Of a stretch of 40,601 nucleotides of DNA, positions 33,414 to 40,601 are shown in pieces. The stretch lies in NCBI GenBank assembly GCA_035293965.1, contig DATGLW010000039.1, positions 1 to 40,601 on the forward strand. Direction: 5' to 3'. The notes beneath the pieces were generated by a model. It was not told the origin of the DNA, made no database searches, and saw only the letters and a list, made by a program, of their open reading frames with translations. How positions within the stretch are numbered: position 1 is the stretch's first letter; each line of letters starts with the position of its first letter. The position numbers and the translations under genes are program-made. The stretch comes from DATGLW01 sp035293965. GTDB taxonomy: Bacteria > Actinomycetota > Acidimicrobiia > Acidimicrobiales > RAAP-2.

Positions 33414-34934
33414 TCAGACCGGAGGGACGCCGTGGCGGCGGTGGGAGAACGTCCGGTCCTTGCCTGCTGCGTGCCGAAGGCGGAGGGCGAGCTCGTCCCT
33501 GAGGTCGCCCGGCTCCACGACGGCGTCCACCACGAGGTCCGACGCCAGCCGCAGGAGGTCGATGTCCTCTTCGTAGGCGCGGTGCTGCTCCTCGACGAAA
33601 CGGGCGCGCTCGCGCTCGTCCTCGATCGCCGCGATGCGGTTGGCGTGCACCGCGTTGACGGCTGCCTCGGCACCCATGACGGCGATGCGCGCGGTCGGGA
33701 GGGCGAGGGTCGCGTCCGAGCCGAAGGCTGGCCCGGCCATCGCGTAGAGCCCCGCGCCGTAGGCCTTCCTCACGATCACCGAGATCTTCGGCACCGTGGC
33801 CTCGGAGACGGCCGTGATCATCTTGGCGCCGTGCCGGATGATCCCCTGCCGCTCGACGTGCGAGCCGATCATGAAGCCCGGCACGTCTGCGAGGAAGACG
33901 AGCGGGATGTTGAACGCGTCGCACGCCCAGACGAACCGGGCTGCCTTGTCGGCCGAGTCGACGAAGAGCACGCCGCCCAGATGGGCGGGGTTGCTGGCGA
34001 CGATGCCCACCGGGCTGCCCTCGACGAGGCCGAGCCCGACGATGAGCTCTCTGGCGAACAGCGGCTTGATCTCGAAGAAGCTCTCGTCGTCGACGAGCGC
34101 GTCGATGACGGTGTGCATGTCGAAGGCCACGCGCTGGTCCGCGGGGATGTCGTCGGGACCGAGGAGCCGGGCGGGGGGCGCGGGCGAGTAGGTGGGCGGG
34201 TCCTCCTGCCAGCTCTGGGGGAAGTAGCTGAGGTACGCGCGGGCCTGGGCGATGGCGTCCTCGTCGTCGGCGGCGAGGTTGTCGGCGCACCCCGACACCG
34301 TGGCGTGCATGCGGGCCCCGCCCAGCTCCTCGAGGGAGAGGTGCTCGTTCACCACCACCTCGGCCATCCTGGGCGACCCCAGGTACATCGAGGCGTTCCC
34401 CTCCACCATGAACACCACGTCGCAGAAGGCCGGCAGGTAGGCGCCCCCGGCCGCGCTCGGCCCGAACAGGCAGCACACCTGGGGGACGCGACCCGACAGG
34501 CGGACCTGGTTGTAGAAGATGCGGCCTGCCCCGCGGCGGCCGGGGAACAGCTCGACCTGCTCGGTGATGCGCGCCCCTGCAGAGTCGACCAGCCAGAAGA
34601 GCGGGGTCTGCTCGCTCAGCGCGATCTCCGTTGCCCGCACCATCTTCTCGACGGTCCGCGGCCCCCACGAACCCGCCTTGACGGTCGGGTCGTTGGCGAC
34701 CACGACGACGGGGCGACCGTCGACCGTGCCGCGGCCCGTGACGACGCCGTCGGCCGGGAGCCCGGCAACGAGGGCGTTGGCGAGGAGGCCGTCCTCGAGG
34801 AAGGAGCCGCGATCGCAGAGCAGATCGATGCGCTCGCGGGCGGTCAGCTTGTTCTGGCGCCGGAGCTTCTCGACGCCGGCCTGGTCCGGCTGGCCGGCCC
34901 GGGCGAGGGCCTCTGCCAGGTCGCGGCCTGTCAC
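33414..34934 (-). CDS. accD1: Acyl-CoA carboxylase carboxyltransferase subunit (MCC beta / AccD1-like)
   Basis: A 506-residue biotin-dependent carboxyltransferase. The two oxyanion regions are visible as FGPSAAGGAYLPAF and AYGAGLYAMAGPAFG, with GVLFVDSADKAARFV and FLADVPGFMIGSHVE between. It would transfer CO2 from carboxybiotin to 3-methylcrotonyl-CoA in leucine breakdown. It needs a biotin carboxylase/carrier partner (AccA1), which normally lies next door but is absent from this window, so the partner must be encoded elsewhere. The GTG is one base after the E2 stop. Propionyl-CoA or geranyl-CoA carboxylase are family alternatives; the Bkd neighbours favour methylcrotonyl-CoA. Confidence 0.92.
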   Translation of the reverse strand: MTGRDLAEALARAGQPDQAGVEKLRRQNKLTARERIDLLCDRGSFLEDGLLANALVAGLPADGVVTGRGTVDGRPVVVVANDPTVKAGSWGPRTVEKMVRATEIALSEQTPLFWLVDSAGARITEQVELFPGRRGAGRIFYNQVRLSGRVPQVCCLFGPSAAGGAYLPAFCDVVFMVEGNASMYLGSPRMAEVVVNEHLSLEELGGARMHATVSGCADNLAADDEDAIAQARAYLSYFPQSWQEDPPTYSPAPPARLLGPDDIPADQRVAFDMHTVIDALVDDESFFEIKPLFARELIVGLGLVEGSPVGIVASNPAHLGGVLFVDSADKAARFVWACDAFNIPLVFLADVPGFMIGSHVERQGIIRHGAKMITAVSEATVPKISVIVRKAYGAGLYAMAGPAFGSDATLALPTARIAVMGAEAAVNAVHANRIAAIEDERERARFVEEQHRAYEEDIDLLRLASDLVVDAVVEPGDLRDELALRLRHAAGKDRTFSHRRHGVPPV

Positions 34935-34935
34935 C

Positions 34936-36309
34936 TCAGAGCTCCCACAGCGCCAGCTCGGGGGCCTCGACCAGCGACCGCAGCCGGCTGAGGAGGCGGC
35001 CCGCCTCGGCGCCGTCGGCGACCCGGTGGTCGAAGGCCAAGGTCAGCGTCGCGGTCGGTCGGGCGACGACCTCGCCGTCGACGACGTGGGGCCGCTGCCT
35101 GATCGCCCCGAGGCCGAGGATCGCTGCCTCGGGGTAGTTGATCACCGGGATCCCCTCGTCGAGGCCCAGGGCGCCGAAGTTGGAGACGGTGAACGTGGAC
35201 CCCGTCAGCTCTGCCGGGGTGAGGGTGCCGGCTCGGGCCTGCGCGACGAGCCGGTGCACCTCGGCGGCGAGCTCTCGCGTCGGCCGTCGCTCCGCATCGC
35301 GCACCACCGGCACGAGGAGGCCGCGTTCGGTGGCGGTCCCGATCCCGAGGTGCATGCTGCGGTGGACGCGCACGGCGGGACCGTCGTCGATCCACGAGGC
35401 GTTGAGCGCCGGGTTCTCGCGCAGGGCGAGCACGAGGAGCCTGCAGACGAGCACGAAGGGCGTGACGGGAGGGGTGCCGCCGGAAGCCGCGGCCTCGCCG
35501 AGGGTTGCGCGGAGCTCGAGGAGCCGCGTGCAGTCGGCGACGACGCTGCAGGTGGCATCGGGGATGCGCTGTCGCGACGTGGCGAGGTTCTGGGCGATGC
35601 GTGCCCGGACGCCGCCCACCTGGACCACGTCGGCCACCGCTGCGGGACCGCCGCCCACCGCGGGTGCGGACGGTGGCGCCGCGGGTGGGGACGCGCCGGA
35701 CCACGTGGCCGACGTCGACGCGGCTGCGCACACGTCCTTGCGGGTCACCGTGCCGCCAGGGCCGCTCCCGGGAGCGATGGCGGCGAGGTCGACGCCGAGG
35801 TCGAGCGCGAGCTTGCGGACCGGGGGTGGCGCCAGCGCCCGTGCCCCCCCGGCACCGGCAGGCGCGGCGGCGACCCCCGTGCGCCGGCGTCGCTGGCGGC
35901 GCGGCCCGAGGGACGGATCGGGGCCGTAGCCGACGAGCGTCGCCCGCGTGCCCGGAGGCGTCGGCGACGACGTGCCCGGCGCCGCCGGCGTGCCCGGCCG
36001 CGTTGGCGGTGGCGCCGGCGCCGGCGACGTGCCCGGAGGCGTCGGCGACGACGTTCCCGGCGCAGGCTCGACGTCGATGCGAGCCAGCACGGCCCCGACC
36101 TCGAGGGTGTCGCCGGGCGACCCTCCCAGCTCCACGACCGCGCCCGACCAGGGCGAGGGGATCTCCACCGTGGCCTTGGCGGTCTCGACGACGCACAGCG
36201 GCTGGTTGAGGGCGACCGCCTCCCCGACCGACACCAGCCACTCCACCACGGTCACGTCGGCGAGGCCCTCGCCGAGGTCGGGCACGAGGAACTCGCGCAG
36301 GTCAGGCAT
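34936..36309 (-). CDS. bkdC: Branched-chain 2-oxoacid dehydrogenase E2 (dihydrolipoamide acyltransferase)
   Basis: A 457-residue E2 core protein. A single lipoyl domain has the lipoylated Lys45 in VVETAKATVEIP. A long Pro/Ala/Gly/Thr hinge contains repeats, a peripheral-subunit-binding domain reads PPVRKLALDLGVDL with GGTVTRKDV, and the acyltransferase domain ends with FDHRVADG (His428, Asp432). It moves the acyl group from E1 to CoA. The ATG overlaps the E1beta stop by eight bases. No lipoamide dehydrogenase (E3) gene is in view; a shared E3 is likely. Confidence 0.94.
   Translation of the reverse strand: MPDLREFLVPDLGEGLADVTVVEWLVSVGEAVALNQPLCVVETAKATVEIPSPWSGAVVELGGSPGDTLEVGAVLARIDVEPAPGTSSPTPPGTSPAPAPPPTRPGTPAAPGTSSPTPPGTRATLVGYGPDPSLGPRRQRRRRTGVAAAPAGAGGARALAPPPVRKLALDLGVDLAAIAPGSGPGGTVTRKDVCAAASTSATWSGASPPAAPPSAPAVGGGPAAVADVVQVGGVRARIAQNLATSRQRIPDATCSVVADCTRLLELRATLGEAAASGGTPPVTPFVLVCRLLVLALRENPALNASWIDDGPAVRVHRSMHLGIGTATERGLLVPVVRDAERRPTRELAAEVHRLVAQARAGTLTPAELTGSTFTVSNFGALGLDEGIPVINYPEAAILGLGAIRQRPHVVDGEVVARPTATLTLAFDHRVADGAEAGRLLSRLRSLVEAPELALWEL
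35947..36054. repeat. Direct repeat in the E2 hinge
   Basis: A 27-base sequence occurs at 35947-35973 and exactly again at 36028-36054, 81 bases (27 codons) apart and in frame, encoding the PGTSSPTPPGT repeats of the flexible hinge. A related, shorter GTGCCCGG series lies between them. Confidence 0.85.
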
Positions 36310-37288
36310 GCTCGTAGCTCAGGGATCGCTCGACGGCGTCGAGGAGGCGGTCGACCCCCGGCAGCCAGTCGCGCTCGAGGCGAGCGGGCGGGTACGGCGT
36401 GTCGAACCCGGTCACCCGGAGGACGGGGGCCTCGAGGTTCCAGAACAGCTCTTCCTGGACGCGCGCCGCGATCTCGGCGCCCATGCCGAGCGTCCGTGGC
36501 GCCTCGTGGAGCACGATGCAGTGGCCGGTCGCGGCCACCGATGCGGCAACCGTCTCGAAGTCGAGCGGGACGAGCGTGCGGAGGTCGATCACCTCGAGCT
36601 CCCAGCCTTCCTCGGCTGCAGCCAGGCTCGCTGCCTCCATGGCCGTGGCGACCAGGTTACCGTAGGTGACCACCGTTGCCGTCGAGCCGCTCCTGCGGAC
36701 GACCGCCTTCCCGAGAGGTTCCCGGTTGCCGCCGCGCTCCACCTCGTCGCGCACCCAGTACTGGCGCTTGGGCTCGAGGAACAGCACCGGGTCGTCGCAC
36801 TCGATCGAGCCGAGGAGCAGCGAGTAGGCGTCCGCGGGACCCGAGGGCACCACGACCTTGAGCCCGGCCGTGTGGACCCAGTAGGACTCGGTCGACTCCG
36901 AATGGTGCTCGGCTGACCCGATGGCGCCGAACGAGGGGACCCGGATGGTCACCGGCATCGAGATCAGCCCCCCGCTGCGGCTCCGGTACTTGGCCAGGTT
37001 GGTGACGATCTGGTCGAAGGCGGGATAGGTGAACCCGTCGAACTGGATCTCGGGGACCGGCCGGAAGCCGCGCAGGGCCATGCCGATCGCCGCCCCGACG
37101 ATCGACGATTCGGCGAGGGGGACGTCGAAGCACCGCTCGGGGCCGAACCGCGCCTGGAGACCCTCGGTCACCCGGAAGACCCCACCGAGCCGCCCCACGT
37201 CCTCGCCGAAGACGACCACCTTGTCGTCGGCCTCCATCGCGTCGGACAGGGCCGCGTTGAGGGCCTGGACCATGGTGAGCCGGCTCAC
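36302..37288 (-). CDS. bkdB: Branched-chain 2-oxoacid dehydrogenase E1 beta subunit
   Basis: A 328-residue transketolase-fold beta subunit. Typical segments are VVFGEDVGRLGGVFRVTEGL, DVPLAESSIVGAAIGMAL, PEIQFDGFTYPAFDQIV and AIGSAEHHSESTESYWVH. It completes the thiamine diphosphate site of E1 with the alpha subunit. The GTG at 37288 is one base after the E1alpha stop region and is preferred; an ATG at 37273 is the other option. It is second of seven genes; tight spacing on both sides suggests coupled translation and fixed subunit ratios. Confidence 0.94.
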   Translation of the reverse strand: MSRLTMVQALNAALSDAMEADDKVVVFGEDVGRLGGVFRVTEGLQARFGPERCFDVPLAESSIVGAAIGMALRGFRPVPEIQFDGFTYPAFDQIVTNLAKYRSRSGGLISMPVTIRVPSFGAIGSAEHHSESTESYWVHTAGLKVVVPSGPADAYSLLLGSIECDDPVLFLEPKRQYWVRDEVERGGNREPLGKAVVRRSGSTATVVTYGNLVATAMEAASLAAAEEGWELEVIDLRTLVPLDFETVAASVAATGHCIVLHEAPRTLGMGAEIAARVQEELFWNLEAPVLRVTGFDTPYPPARLERDWLPGVDRLLDAVERSLSYEHA

Positions 37289-37289
37289 C

Positions 37290-38366
37290 TCAGCCGGCCT
37301 CGAGCTCGGAGGCGAGCGCCGCGCGCTGGCGGAGCAGCTCGTCGGTCGGTTCGCTGAAGACGCAGTCGAAGAGCTCGAGCGGCGCCGGGTCGGGGGCGTC
37401 GAACACGCCGGCGCGCAGCCGGGCGCGCAGGGACCCAGCGCGCTCCCGGGCTCTTCGCTCGATCGCCTCGTCGAAGCGGCCCGCGTGCTCGAGGAAGCGG
37501 CGACAGCGCGCGAGGGGGTCACGCGCCTCCCACGAGTGCACCTCGGCGTCGTCACGGTAGCGGCTCGGGTCGTCCGAAGTCGTGTGGGGGCCCAGACGGT
37601 AGGTGACCGCCTCGACCAACGTCGGCCCCTCGCCCGCCCGTGCCCGAGCGGCAGCCTGCTCGACCACGAGGAGGCAGGCGACCACGTCGTTGCCGTCCAC
37701 TCGGACGGCCGGCATGCCGTAGCCGATCCCCTTGTGGGCGATCGACGGTGCGCGCAGCTGCTCGGCAACCGGTGTCGAGATCGCCCAGTGGTTGTTCTGC
37801 ACGTAGAAGATGCACGGCGCCCGCGTGACGGCGGCCAGGTTCAGGGCCTCGTGCACGTCGCCTTCGCTCGTGGCGCCGTCGCCGATGAAGGCGACCGTGA
37901 CGCCGCCGTCGCCGAGCCAGCGCGTCGCCATCGCTGCCCCCACCGCGTGCAATGCCTGGCCGCCGATCGAGATGCAGACCGGTGCGATCGCTCGCTCGAC
38001 CAGGCCCCGCGCCCCGTGCGAGGCGCCCCGCCAGAGGAGCCCGATGCCGACGGGGTCCACCCCCCGGTAGAGGAAGCAGCCGAGCTCACGGTACTGGGGG
38101 AACATCCAGTCCGTGTCGCGCAGGGCCGCCGCGCACCCCACCTGGGCAGCCTCCTGGCCGCGGCAGGGGGCGAAGAGCGCGAGCTGGCCCTGGCGCTGCA
38201 AGTTGACGAGCTCGTCGTCGAGCTCGCGGGTGACGACCATGGTCTCGTAGAGGGAGGGCAACCGGTCGAGGGCGGACGCCGGGTCGAGGCCGCTCCGGGC
38301 CGATGGCGAGCCGTCCACGTCGATCAGTTGCACGCACGCCAGGTCGTCTGCTACCAGCACGTCCAC
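37290..38366 (-). CDS. bkdA: Branched-chain 2-oxoacid dehydrogenase E1 alpha subunit
   Basis: A 358-residue thiamine-diphosphate subunit that decarboxylates branched-chain 2-oxoacids from Leu, Ile and Val. The cofactor motif begins FIGDGATSEGDVHEAL (near residue 160) and ends in VQNNHWAIS. The later YRLGPHTTSDDPSRYRDD is the loop typical of branched-chain rather than pyruvate dehydrogenases. The GTG at 38366 has AGGAGGAGGGG just upstream, a very strong ribosome site, and leads the seven-gene operon. The 219-bp gap to the divergent Lrp-type gene should hold its promoter. Confidence 0.94.
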   Translation of the reverse strand: MDVLVADDLACVQLIDVDGSPSARSGLDPASALDRLPSLYETMVVTRELDDELVNLQRQGQLALFAPCRGQEAAQVGCAAALRDTDWMFPQYRELGCFLYRGVDPVGIGLLWRGASHGARGLVERAIAPVCISIGGQALHAVGAAMATRWLGDGGVTVAFIGDGATSEGDVHEALNLAAVTRAPCIFYVQNNHWAISTPVAEQLRAPSIAHKGIGYGMPAVRVDGNDVVACLLVVEQAAARARAGEGPTLVEAVTYRLGPHTTSDDPSRYRDDAEVHSWEARDPLARCRRFLEHAGRFDEAIERRARERAGSLRARLRAGVFDAPDPAPLELFDCVFSEPTDELLRQRAALASELEAG

Positions 38367-38585
38367 GAAGCCCCTCCTCCTCGTATTCTGCAGGATCGCC
38401 GGACGTCGCGCTATCGTGGCGAAGATGATTCTTGAAGAGGTGAGGATGTGCGCAGATGTTTCGGCTGAGCCGCATCGCAACGCGGCCCCGCCGAAGGACC
38501 CGCGCCGGTCCGGCGTGCCGTCCCCGTTGCACGCCCTCGCCGCGCCGGTCCGCCTGCCCCGTTCCTGCGCCCCGGGAAGCCGCCG
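38367..38585. promoter_or_regulatory. Divergent control region of the leucine operon and Lrp-type gene
   Basis: This gap has the AT-richest patch nearby. On the plus strand TATCGT (38412-38417) is a TANNNT -10 seven bases before ATG 38425. On the minus strand CAGAAT (complement 38385-38390) could be the -10 for the bkd genes, weakly supported. A 15-base imperfect palindrome GAAGATGATTCTTGA (38421-38435, stems AAGA/TCTT) overlaps the plus-strand start point and is a candidate Lrp-type binding site. Such placement would allow autoregulation as well as control of the operon. Confidence 0.45.
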
Positions 38586-38598
38586 GTGCCGACGCTGA
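38425..38598 (+). CDS. Candidate 57-residue leader ORF overlapping the Lrp-type gene
   Basis: TATCGT followed by seven bases and ATG gives a leaderless-type start; a second in-frame ATG at 38446 has GAGG five bases upstream. The frame is open for 57 codons and overlaps the first 13 bases of the Lrp-type gene in another frame. The peptide begins MILEEVRMCADV, with Ile, Leu and Val codons at the start, then becomes Pro/Arg-rich and matches no family I know. It might couple expression to branched-chain amino acids, or be a chance open frame. Confidence 0.25.
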   Translation: MILEEVRMCADVSAEPHRNAAPPKDPRRSGVPSPLHALAAPVRLPRSCAPGSRRCRR

Positions 38599-39068
38599 GC
38601 CCGCTCACGGAGATCGAGCGCACCCTGGTGATGCTCCTCCAGCAGAACGCGCGGATCACCAACCGCGACCTGGCCCGGGCCGCCGGGGTGGCAGAGTCGA
38701 CATGCCTCGAGCGCGTGCGCAGCCTCCAGGAGCGTGGCGTCATTCGCGGCTGGCACGCAGACGTCGACCTGGCCGCGCTCGGTCGTCCCATCCGCGCCCT
38801 CATCAGCGTCCGGCTCCAGCCCAAGACGACCGCTTCGGTCCGCGCCTTCGGCGAGTCGATCCTCGCCGCCCCCGAGACCGTTGCCGTCGACACGGTCACC
38901 GGTGCCGACGACTTCATCGTCGAGGTCGCAGTGCCCGACGTCGACCGGCTCCGGACCTTTGTGCTGGAGCGGGTCACGAGCGGGCCGGACGTGGCCGATA
39001 CCCGCACCGCCCTCGTCTACGAGCACCACCGCCGGGCCGTCCTCGAGTTCCTCGACGCCGGAGGCTGA
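38586..39068 (+). CDS. Lrp/AsnC-family transcriptional regulator
   Basis: A 160-residue regulator. The helix-turn-helix is ITNRDLARAAGVAESTCLER (residues about 18-38), followed by VRSLQERGVIRGWHADVDL and a C-terminal ligand-binding RAM domain with VDTVTGADDFIVEVAVPD. Lrp-type proteins sense leucine or other amino acids; Pseudomonas BkdR of this family activates a bkd operon. Its place, divergent from E1alpha, makes it the probable regulator of the leucine operon. The GTG at 38586 gives the normal family N-terminus. The downstream VOC gene seems to have its own promoter. Confidence 0.92.
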   Translation: MPTLSPLTEIERTLVMLLQQNARITNRDLARAAGVAESTCLERVRSLQERGVIRGWHADVDLAALGRPIRALISVRLQPKTTASVRAFGESILAAPETVAVDTVTGADDFIVEVAVPDVDRLRTFVLERVTSGPDVADTRTALVYEHHRRAVLEFLDAGG

Positions 39069-39113
39069 GCGATCGGAGCGGGCGCGCCCGATGCGCCCGG
39101 CGTTTCGTCCGGC

Positions 39114-39131
39114 GCCCCCCGCCCCGGGGGC
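39114..39131 (+). terminator. Hairpin after the Lrp-type gene
   Basis: A perfect 6-bp inverted repeat (GCCCCC / GGGGGC) with a 6-base loop lies about 45 bases after the regulator stop, in a 183-bp gap before the VOC gene. No T tract follows. Confidence 0.4.
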
Positions 39132-39238
39132 TCCGCGCGAGCGCCGCGTGAGCGCCCGCCCGAGGCGCCGGCTGTCCGACCGGGGCTCTTCCCCACTTGG
39201 ACAACACCTCGGGCCTCGATGGCGCGGCCACTGCCGCG

Positions 39239-39244
39239 TACACT
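39239..39244 (+). promoter_or_regulatory. -10 element (TACACT) for a leaderless transcript
   Basis: TACACT ends seven bases before GTG 39252 of the VOC gene, with TCGATG 17 bases further upstream as a weak -35. This is the main reason for preferring the GTG to the ATG at 39219, which lies upstream of the element. Confidence 0.45.
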
Positions 39245-39251
39245 CGCGACG

Positions 39252-40091
39252 GTGCCTGCGCCGCTCGCCACCCCCGGTCCGCTCCACCGTATCGGCCTCG
39301 CGGTCGGCGACGCCGATGCGGCAGCTGCCTGGTTCAGCAGGGTGCTGGGCGCCGCGCCGTTCGCCACCCTGTCGAGCTCGACCGGCACAGACGGCGACCC
39401 CGACGGGAGCTACATGCGGATGCTCGCCCTCGCGGGCCAGCCTTTCCTGCTCATGAGCCCGAGCACCGACGAGGGCTTCGCCGCCGCCTTCCTCCGCCGT
39501 TACGGCCCTGCCGTCCATTCCCTCGCGTGGGAGATCGAGGATCTCTGGGGGACCGAGCACCGCCTCGCGCTCCGGGGGATCCGCATCACCGGGGTCAGCA
39601 TCGAGGGACGCCATTTCTTCATGCACCCCAAGGACACGTTCGGCCTGCTCATGGAGTGGACCGACGACCGGGTCGACAACTTCGGCTCGGGCGTGCCGAC
39701 GATCGGGGAGATCGGGGTGCCGGTGCCCGAGGTCGCGTGGGTGGCGGCTGTCGTCGAGGACGTCGAGGCCGCAGCCAGGTTCCTCGGCGAACTGGGCGGT
39801 GCGCGTCCTCTCGAGGGTCTCCCCGCCGCGCACGGCACTGCCGACCAGACGATCGACCTGTCCATGGGCCCGGTGCCGCTGCGCCTCGTCACCCCCCGGT
39901 CGGAGGAGAGCCCGTACTCGCTCGCCCGTGGCCCGCGCTGGTTCTCGGTGTGCCTCCGCGTGCCCGATCTCGCGGCGGCGCTGGGAGGGCTCGAGCGCGC
40001 CGGGTGCCCGGTCGTGCGCGAGGGCGAGGTCGCCTGGACCGACCCGGCTGCCACGGCGGGTCTCCAGCTGCAGTGGACGAGCTGGGCGTGA
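39252..40091 (+). CDS. Two-module VOC protein (extradiol dioxygenase / glyoxalase-like)
   Basis: A 279-residue protein with two VOC halves. The first half has candidate metal ligands His of LHRIGLAVGD, His of VHSLAWEIED and Glu of LLMEWTDD. The second half, from about EVAWVAAVVEDVEAAARF, lacks an equally clear set. This resembles type I extradiol dioxygenases, but these usually carry the metal in the C-terminal half, so another VOC reaction is possible. GTG 39252 is preferred on promoter grounds; ATG 39219 would add 11 residues. It is a single gene, convergent with the last hydrolase. Confidence 0.85.
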   Translation: MPAPLATPGPLHRIGLAVGDADAAAAWFSRVLGAAPFATLSSSTGTDGDPDGSYMRMLALAGQPFLLMSPSTDEGFAAAFLRRYGPAVHSLAWEIEDLWGTEHRLALRGIRITGVSIEGRHFFMHPKDTFGLLMEWTDDRVDNFGSGVPTIGEIGVPVPEVAWVAAVVEDVEAAARFLGELGGARPLEGLPAAHGTADQTIDLSMGPVPLRLVTPRSEESPYSLARGPRWFSVCLRVPDLAAALGGLERAGCPVVREGEVAWTDPAATAGLQLQWTSWA

Positions 40092-40098
40092 GCGCCCT

Positions 40099-40113
40099 CC
40101 GGGCAGAGCCCGG
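40099..40113. terminator. Hairpin between convergent genes
   Basis: A perfect 6-bp inverted repeat (CCGGGC / GCCCGG) with a 3-base loop nearly fills the 27-bp gap between the VOC gene and the convergent hydrolase gene. A bidirectional terminator is likely. Confidence 0.5.
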
Positions 40114-40118
40114 CGGGC

Positions 40119-40601
40119 TCATGGCCGCAGGTGCGCCACGAACCAATCGCGCGCCGCGCCCGCCGTCTCTGCGAACCGGTCCGTGTAGACCGCGTAGTGC
40201 GATCCGGGCACGGTGACCAGCCGTTTGGGCTCGAGCGCCCGCTGGTAGGCGTCGAGGGCGTCCTCTGCGGGGGTCATGGTGTCGCCGAGGGCGACGATCA
40301 TGAGCAGCGGGGTCGGCGCGATCCGGGCGATGGATGCCGCCGGCTCGTACTCGTCGTAGAGCTCCCACGTCCGCAGCGTCACCTCGTTGCGCCAGCCCGT
40401 GCGCTCGGCGGCCGGCCGCGCGGCCTGGAACCGCACGCTCTCGCTGTCCTCGCCGAACGCGGCCACGAGCCTCGGGGGAGCACCGGCGGCGAGGCGGAGC
40501 CGCTCGTCGGCCCAGCTCTGCTGGAGCGCCGCGTACCCGGCAGGGGTGTGCCTGCGGAGCAGGTTCCGATGGCCGCTGATGGTCATCGCCTGCGAGACGA
40601 C
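40119..40601 (-). CDS. Alpha/beta hydrolase, C-terminal part (partial)
   Basis: The visible 160 residues run off the right edge of the window; the frame is open to the last base (VVSQAMTISG before the interior). The Asp in ALGDTMTPAEDAL and His in PGSHYAVYTDRF are in the usual order for the acid and histidine of an alpha/beta hydrolase triad. The nucleophile region lies outside the window. The pattern recalls X-Pro dipeptidyl-peptidase / polyketide-type hydrolases and UilS-like proteins rather than the two other hydrolases here. Substrate unknown. Confidence 0.82.
   Translation of the reverse strand, partial: VVSQAMTISGHRNLLRRHTPAGYAALQQSWADERLRLAAGAPPRLVAAFGEDSESVRFQAARPAAERTGWRNEVTLRTWELYDEYEPAASIARIAPTPLLMIVALGDTMTPAEDALDAYQRALEPKRLVTVPGSHYAVYTDRFAETAGAARDWFVAHLRP

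Noticed and set aside
30948..34991. A 1347-codon open frame on the plus strand
   Set aside because: It lies antisense to the CitE-like, MaoC, acyl-CoA dehydrogenase and AccD1 genes, all with clear motifs. The translation is rich in Arg, Gly, Asp and His with no domain, as expected for the complement of GC3-rich codons.

Overview
The window is about 40.6 kb of very GC-rich DNA (roughly 70 percent by eye) packed with CDSs. GTG starts are frequent and neighbouring genes often overlap by 1 to 8 bases. Two luciferase-like F420-type oxidoreductases, a mycobacterial-type leucine catabolic gene set and several apparently leaderless genes (TANNNT, six or seven bases, then GTG) point to an actinomycete. 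I cannot name the genus; an Acidimicrobiia-like or Mycobacteriales-like soil or aquatic catabolic specialist would fit. I see no rRNA, tRNA, CRISPR array, insertion sequence or phage gene, and no gene-free stretch longer than 300 bp.

Layout. (1) 1-2908: tail of an unidentified gene, then a single 924-residue polypeptide joining LivH-type permease, LivM-type permease and LivG-type ATPase. (2) 3005-7290, minus strand: an MhpA-like FAD aromatic hydroxylase, an enoyl-CoA hydratase and an acyl-CoA ligase. (3) 7338-12659, plus strand: a Baeyer-Villiger-type monooxygenase, an extradiol-dioxygenase-like VOC protein, a meta-cleavage-type hydrolase, a 2-hydroxypentadienoate hydratase (MhpD-like) and an HpaI-type aldolase. 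Regions 2 and 3 together look like a complete ketone or aromatic degradation unit read from a 47-bp divergent gap. (4) 12720-16161, minus: LLM oxidoreductase, APH-fold kinase and alpha/beta hydrolase joined by 4-base overlaps, divergent from an acyl-CoA ligase (16234-17817). (5) 17824-22929, minus: NDP-forming acyl-CoA synthetase plus AcuI-like reductase, then a VOC protein plus amidohydrolase. (6) 22982-26916, plus: two crotonase-family proteins, two SDR dehydrogenases and a DUF35 zinc-ribbon protein. (7) 26963-29744, minus: a thiolase-fold protein lacking the usual cysteine and an acyl-CoA ligase. Regions 6 and 7 together resemble a beta-oxidation-like side-chain degradation module. (8) 29993-30904: a second LLM oxidoreductase behind an exact 28-bp direct repeat.

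(9) 30972-38366, minus: seven tightly packed genes for E1alpha, E1beta and E2 of a branched-chain 2-oxoacid dehydrogenase, an AccD1-type carboxyltransferase, an acyl-CoA dehydrogenase, a MaoC hydratase and a CitE-like lyase. This is the leucine (and possibly itaconate) catabolic set known from the Mycobacterium tuberculosis Rv2495c-Rv2504c locus, reordered and without the biotin subunit AccA1 or the ScoAB CoA transferase. A divergent Lrp/AsnC regulator (38586-39068) is its likely local regulator. (10) 39252-40601: another VOC protein and the 3' part of an alpha/beta hydrolase that runs off the window.

The most unusual points are the three-part Liv fusion, short leader ORFs whose stop codons overlap the start of the next gene (5495-5605 and 29741-29764), a possible 57-codon leader ahead of the Lrp gene, the AcuI plus NDP-forming synthetase pair, and the cysteine-less thiolase with a nearby DUF35 protein. 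All functional calls are by reading motifs; no database search was made.
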